NCBI GenBank assembly: GCA_902796005.1
Contig: CADBNF010000058.1
Coordinates: 1 to 49,066 of the forward strand
Direction of reading: 5' to 3'
DNA from: an uncultured Lachnospiraceae bacterium
GTDB lineage: Bacteria > Bacillota > Clostridia > Lachnospirales > Lachnospiraceae
Length of the DNA: 49,066 nt
Shown: positions 48,349-49,066 of the stretch, one piece after another
Position numbering within the stretch: position 1 is the stretch's first letter
Layout of the letters: every line of letters begins with the position of its first letter
Program-made: the position numbers and the translations under genes
The notes under the pieces: model-generated
The model's input: only the letters and a program-made list of their open reading frames with translations
The model's database searches: none
Told to the model about the DNA's origin: nothing

Positions 48349-49066
48349 TTATTTAACAGTTGCCCAAACGTCATCCAGAGACATGATGGGAGATACTGCC
48401 TGCAGAGCATAAACACCGGTCTCTGCATCGGGCTCAAGGCTGATGGTATTCAGAGCAAGGTCTGCAATACCCAGTCTGTCGCCGTTGGCATAGCTTAAGG
48501 AACCGCCCATGGGAAGGTCAACTTCGAAGGACTCCATAGCCTTGATGTAGTTTTCCCAGGTCAGGTCAAGACCTTCTTTATCCAGCTCGTTCAGGCCCTG
48601 GATGAAGATGTTGCCAGCCAGATAACCGGCCATAGCATAGGAGTTCAGCACATAGGTGTCTTCGGGAGCTACGTTGTTCTCAGCTTCCCAGGCGCTCATA
48701 GCGGCGGCAAAGCCGAGGTAATCGTTCATGCCCTCTTCCGTGCTGGTATCCAGCCATGCATTGGTGTAGATGGGACGATCGGCGCTTACGGCACCGGAAG
48801 CAACCATATCACCAAGGGTAGCAGCGGAAGCGCTTACATAAGAGGTGATAACCTTGGCATCGTAGCCGGCATCACGCATGGAGTTCATAACCTTTACCAG
48901 GGGAGCCTGGTTGCAGGCAGCGATAACAACGTCGCAGCCGCTGCTCATCAGCATGGTAACTGCAGCAGAGTAGTTGTCGGCATCAGCCTGAACTTCCTGA
49001 TAAACGATGTCGAAATTGCCTTCTTCAGCCTGACGCTTGATACCGGCCAGCATACCTTCACCGGCA
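48349..49066 (-). CDS. ABC transporter substrate-binding protein, type 1 periplasmic fold (partial, 5' end outside window)
   Basis: The open frame runs off the window end, so only the C-terminal 238 residues are seen. A type 1 binding-protein fold of the branched-chain amino-acid family (LivJ/PBP-1) is suggested by VVIAACNQAPLVKVMNSMRDAGYDAKVI, quoted in key form as ACNQAPLVKVMNSM, then AWLDTSTEEGMNDYLGF, NSYAMAGYLAGNIFIQGLNE and FEVDLPMGGSLSYANGDRLG. These are the ligand-closing lobes of Leu/Ile/Val or related amide receptors. Presumably a lipoprotein with its permease and ATPase genes further right. Ligand unknown. Confidence 0.85.
   Translation of the reverse strand, partial: AGEGMLAGIKRQAEEGNFDIVYQEVQADADNYSAAVTMLMSSGCDVVIAACNQAPLVKVMNSMRDAGYDAKVITSYVSASAATLGDMVASGAVSADRPIYTNAWLDTSTEEGMNDYLGFAAAMSAWEAENNVAPEDTYVLNSYAMAGYLAGNIFIQGLNELDKEGLDLTWENYIKAMESFEVDLPMGGSLSYANGDRLGIADLALNTISLEPDAETGVYALQAVSPIMSLDDVWATVK

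Overview
The window reads as chromosomal DNA of a GC-rich, anaerobic Bacillota, most like a gut Lachnospiraceae. The grounds are Shine-Dalgarno starts of the AGGAGG type, a PadR/DUF2812 pair, class 1B dihydroorotate dehydrogenase (PyrD plus PyrK), the diaminopimelate dehydrogenase route to lysine under a lysine riboswitch, M18 and M29 aminopeptidases, and lipoproteins with Ser/Ala/Gly-rich linkers. No tRNA, rRNA, integrase, insertion sequence or CRISPR array was seen. Almost everything is on the minus strand, so operons read right to left.

Layout, left to right. 1-1.5 kb: short repeats, then a PadR repressor and DUF2812 membrane protein under an operator-like duplicated promoter. 1.6-3 kb: acyl-CoA:acetate/4-hydroxybutyrate CoA-transferase. 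3.1-9 kb: pyrimidine operon pyrF-pyrK-pyrD-pyrE, followed by a small membrane protein and an M29 aminopeptidase with a large N-terminal extension. 9.1-10.6 kb: M18 aminopeptidase (plus strand). 10.7-12.8 kb: an F420-ligase-like protein and a DUF4428 zinc-ribbon protein. 12.9-15.6 kb: methionine importer metQ-metN-metI. 15.7-17.7 kb: YitT membrane protein and a PflA-like radical SAM enzyme. 17.7-24.1 kb: oligopeptide importer oppB-C-D-F-A, with oppA on its own promoter. 24.2-28.6 kb: dapA-dapB-ddh-lysA behind a lysine riboswitch and terminator. 28.6-43.7 kb: a compact 12-gene operon that is the most unusual part. 43.8-49.1 kb: GNAT acetyltransferase, patatin-like lipase, three alpha/beta hydrolases and the truncated gene of an ABC substrate-binding protein.

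The 15-kb operon has one clear promoter, ahead of an Hsp70/actin-fold ATPase. It then encodes a long coiled-coil protein, an unrecognised 558-aa protein, two tandem paralogous helical proteins, and a 221-aa helical protein with a basic N-terminal half and acidic C-terminal half. These are followed by a Vps4/katanin-like AAA ATPase with a MIT-like helical N-terminus, a second AAA protein whose Walker B glutamate is glutamine, a HerA/FtsK-type ATPase with two SWIM zinc fingers, and three zinc-ribbon proteins, two of them with C-terminal membrane segments. Order, spacing and overlaps suggest one multi-protein machine. My working idea, which is inference, is a bacterial ESCRT-III/Vps4-like polymer-remodelling module coupled to an Hsp70-like ATPase, a nucleic-acid or protein translocase and membrane-tethered sensors. 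Its job (membrane repair, stress response or defence) cannot be told from sequence alone.

Residue positions are hand counts. Family calls rest on motifs recognised by eye, without database searches.
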